64,000 bases of DNA from Myrica gale (Eukaryota > Streptophyta > Magnoliopsida > Fagales > Myricaceae). Location: contig OZ005617.1 of NCBI GenBank assembly GCA_963930655.1, forward strand, positions 16,582,068 through 16,646,067. The letters run 5' to 3'. Below the pieces are notes generated by a model. That model ran no database searches. It had not been told where the DNA came from and worked only from the letters and a program-made list of their open reading frames with translations. Positions 61,086 through 64,000 of this stretch are shown here, one piece after another (the first letter of the stretch is position 1; each line of letters opens with the position of its first letter). A program made the translations under genes and the position numbers.

Positions 61086-64000
61086 TCAACGCATTTGATT
61101 TTTCTTATTTTTAATTTATTTGTGTCGTTGCTTTCGTTTTACTGACTTATGCTTATTTGTTCTGTTCTTTTATCATCCTATGAGACGAATACATACAGTT
61201 TTTGTGGGAAACAATTAATAAGACTAAAAACTGGTTCAAAATAAAATTTTGACAATGTAGCCGATATCTTAAACAAATGAGTTTTTGAGCACCAAATTAA
61301 TACGAAAAAATATCTTTAAAATAAAAAGTACCAACTTTTAAGTTTTGAGTAAGACAATAATAAAAAGAACGTAACATAATCTTACATGACCTGGATAAGC
61401 AGTTGATCTAACTATTTTTATATATCCACTAATTCCTCAACTGTCTCCCCAAGAATTCTTCACCTAATTTTCCTCTTCTTCTTCGTCTCAACCAAAACCA
61501 ATTATTAGAACAGCATGATTGGCTAATGGCTATGAGATAGGGTCTTTAGGCCCTTCATATATACCTTATGATCCACAACAAAATAATAATAATAAAAGTA
61601 AGTATTCACAAAATTGATACAACAAAAAAAGTAAGAAATTGACAAAAATGATATTTTTATTTCAATCACATTTAAGTTGTATTCACCTTTTCGTAATATT
61701 TGAATTCTTTATACGCAGTTAATGCAGCAGCAACTACTGGTAGTCTCATTAGTAATCATACCCATTTTGCGAAAAAGAGAAGCAGGGGAATCAGCAACAG
61801 CAGCAGATTTGTTCTCATTCTCACCCTCTTCCTTTCTCAGATTCGAAATTTGAGATTCAAGATGAAAGAGAGAGACTCAACAATCGGGCTGCTCGGCAAG
61901 CAGCTCCTCACTCGAAGACTGTCGTGTTGAAGCTCGAAGGACTGAAGGAGGCAGGGAGTGAGGCACGACCGCACGAGGAGAAGGAGAAATCACTTCATTC
62001 GCTTGCTCTCCTCCAAGCAGCTTTTAGGAAAATAGCAAGTTCGGTCGGGCTGAGGTGAAACCGACATTCTGGGCCTTAGCCCAACCGAATATAGGCGGGT
62101 TCTATAATTCTGGGCCGCCCTCACCCGGGCCCCTTATATGGACCCACCCATTTCGGTTGTTTCGGTCCGGTCAGGCCGATTTAGGTGGGTCGAGCCCGCG
62201 TGTACAACCCTACTCATTACTACCTTAAGAAGCTCTATTTCCTTGTCGCTATCTACATTAATGATGTTGCTAACGCTCATGGCATTTTGGAAATGCAAGA
62301 AGATAAAAGTTATCTTTTAATACATATTTATAAGAATAATGTTAAATATATAAATTTTATATTTCTTTATGCCACCTCTTCTTTACTCTTTGGTTGGCAC
62401 ATATTTTTTGATCCTTTAAAGGAATATTCTTGTTTTCTTCTAACTCTTGGATGCATGAGTCTATAGGCAGCAGTTAGATCTTCTTTGATTTTTCTCGTCT
62501 GATTTATCAAGAACTTGTTTGGACAGGGAACACCACGTCTAATTACGAACATTTAAGGGTATGTTTGTTTGCTTATAAAAATATTATTTTGTTTACTTGT
62601 AAAATTATTATTTTACTTAACATTTTCTTTATTGAAATATAAATAAAATATCTATCAAAACTTAATTGTAGACAATATAAACAATCATATGCACCCTTTC
62701 ATTTCAAAAAATTCTGCAATCAAATACTCATATTGGATTGGCATTTTCTTTGACTTTAACTTTTTCTCTGTATATGAAGTTTGATTTTTATTTTTCTTGA
62801 TTTGATCTTTTCAGCATGAACTGGATACATATATGTGATATAGTAGACTAATATTAGTCAAGAACTTGCTCATAAAAAGTAAGATTTAGATTTAGGCACA
62901 ATCATTAGCTACCGTTAGTCCAATAATCGATGTCCATCATTTCAACTATTAAATTATTCCCTTTCGAGCCTATTTTTTTCATTAGCGGTACACCTAAATA
63001 GGTTGGATTGGAGAATCATAACCACTTAGGCTCCGTTTATTTTGCCTTATTTTACTTTCTATAAAGTAATTTTCAAACTTTCGACTCTTTGGAGAGCTTC
63101 ATAAAATACAATCAGTCGAAACTTAATTCAATTAACCATAAAACTCTACTCTACTCTTGAAAGTGGTTTACTTTCTGAAACTAGTGAATCTTCTTCCCTG
63201 ACCTGCCTCTTCCAGTCTTAGGTATGGCCAAAACCCCATCGACCCGACCCGAAACAGTTATGGTTCAACCCGAACTGATTGAGGTCGGATTTTGAAACAT
63301 GAAATCAAGAAAATTCAGGTTCGTATTCAGTTCTCTAACCTGAAATCAAAGCATTCAAAGAAACCAGACCTCGACGATTTTAAATTTTTCGGGTTGGGTT
63401 TTAAAACATGAACCCAAGAAAAGTTAGGTTAATGTTATAGTCTCTAAGCTGAAACCAAAACACTCAAAGGAACCCAATCCCAATAGTATTAACTTTTTTC
63501 AGGGTCAGGGTCGGGGTCAAACTTTGAAACATGAACTTATAATGCATTTGAAACTATTTTTTTTAAAAAAGCTCGCAATACTTTTTGTTGAAAAACGGAG
63601 CTTAAGTCTTGATATCTCAAAGAAGTCAATGAACACAATTCAAAGGTGAAAATTTCTTTCTTTCTTTTACCATATGATTAGGATCAACTAGTTGAGTCAC
63701 GTATGCAACTAATATCCAGAGTATTATATGAAGATCCTAAGCATTTCTAAATTTTTGTTTCTCGAAAGAATATGAAATAATCCTAGATTTATTATCCTTT
63801 TTTGTATTATTAAATGCATATTATTTCTGCATCCTGTTGAGTTTTTTTTTATAAAATGTTCTTTCTCTCATCTCAATTGCATGTGCATTTTTTTCCGTTG
63901 TGGGAGCATCTCGTTTTAAATTAGTACACAGATAAACATTTTCCATCATGAACGAAGACATGATTAAACCTTAGAAATGGTTAGTCACGTAAAAATAAAT
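61086..64000. other. Rest of unit B and right edge
   Basis: Collinear AT-rich DNA from unit B, an insertion at about 61720-62212 ending GTGTACAACCCTA, which resembles a hAT terminus, and AT-rich DNA at the right. A copy of the 58085-58240 stretch recurs at about 63605-63740 (shared CCATATGATTAGGATC and GTATTATATGAAGATCCT), so the repeat pattern may continue past the window. No gene recognised. Confidence 0.45.

Larger units (their letters stand above)
57188..63030. repeat. Tandem segmental duplication, unit B
   Basis: Second copy of the unit at 51690-57187; equivalent points in the coding exons are about 6.19 kb apart. Relative to A it has gained at least four segments: about 57412-57715, 57870-58435, a MITE at about 58495-58635 and about 61720-62212. 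Confidence 0.8.

Overview
This 64 kb window is nuclear DNA of a eudicot plant, probably a woody species, although the sequence does not name it. The evidence is GT-AG introns, plant-specific gene families (LOB domain, oleosin, TAR auxin-biosynthesis aminotransferase, DUF1421, raffinose synthase, plant cystatin-related), AT-rich intergenic DNA and a heavy load of plant transposons. There are no bacterial operons, CRISPR arrays or rRNA genes, and I recognised no tRNA gene.

Genes that look functional: a class I LOB-domain transcription factor (5.37-5.93 kb, +); a seed oleosin whose upstream region carries RY and ABRE motifs (12.9-13.4 kb, +); a complete five-exon TAR2-like tryptophan aminotransferase (20.3-25.3 kb, -) with a hAT element in its long first intron; a two-exon DUF1421/FLOE-like protein (36.5-38.5 kb, -) with an in-frame TGA before its C-terminal domain; and two tandemly duplicated four-exon cystatin-related genes (52.5-54.2 and 58.7-59.9 kb, +).

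Broken genes: an LSD1-like histone demethylase C-terminal fragment (16.4-17.0 kb), an eEF2 C-terminal fragment (18.1-18.5 kb), a STAR1/ABCI17-like ABC ATPase fragment (39.4-40.1 kb) and a raffinose synthase gene (43.5-51.7 kb). The last is split by a long-TIR Mutator-like element, a TRIM, a Harbinger-like element and a LINE tail, and carries several frameshifts.

Transposable elements explain most of the rest, and many can be delimited to the base by target-site duplications: five hAT elements with 8-bp duplications (four exact, one degenerate), two small MULE-type MITEs with perfect 9-bp duplications, a solo LTR with a 5-bp duplication, a LINE tail with a 15-bp duplication, Harbinger/Tourist elements flanked by TTA or TAA, and one CACTA terminus. 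From about 51.7 kb to the right edge the window consists of two diverged copies of a roughly 5.5-6.2 kb segment, each carrying one cystatin-related gene and one LINE endonuclease fragment, with a short further repeat at the right edge.

Nothing here is a clearly new molecular system. The strongest leads are the tandem cystatin-related duplication, the single stop in the DUF1421 gene, a possible captured exon in the 2 kb MULE, and the tandem repeat inside the TRIM. All calls were made by reading the sequence; none has been checked against a database.
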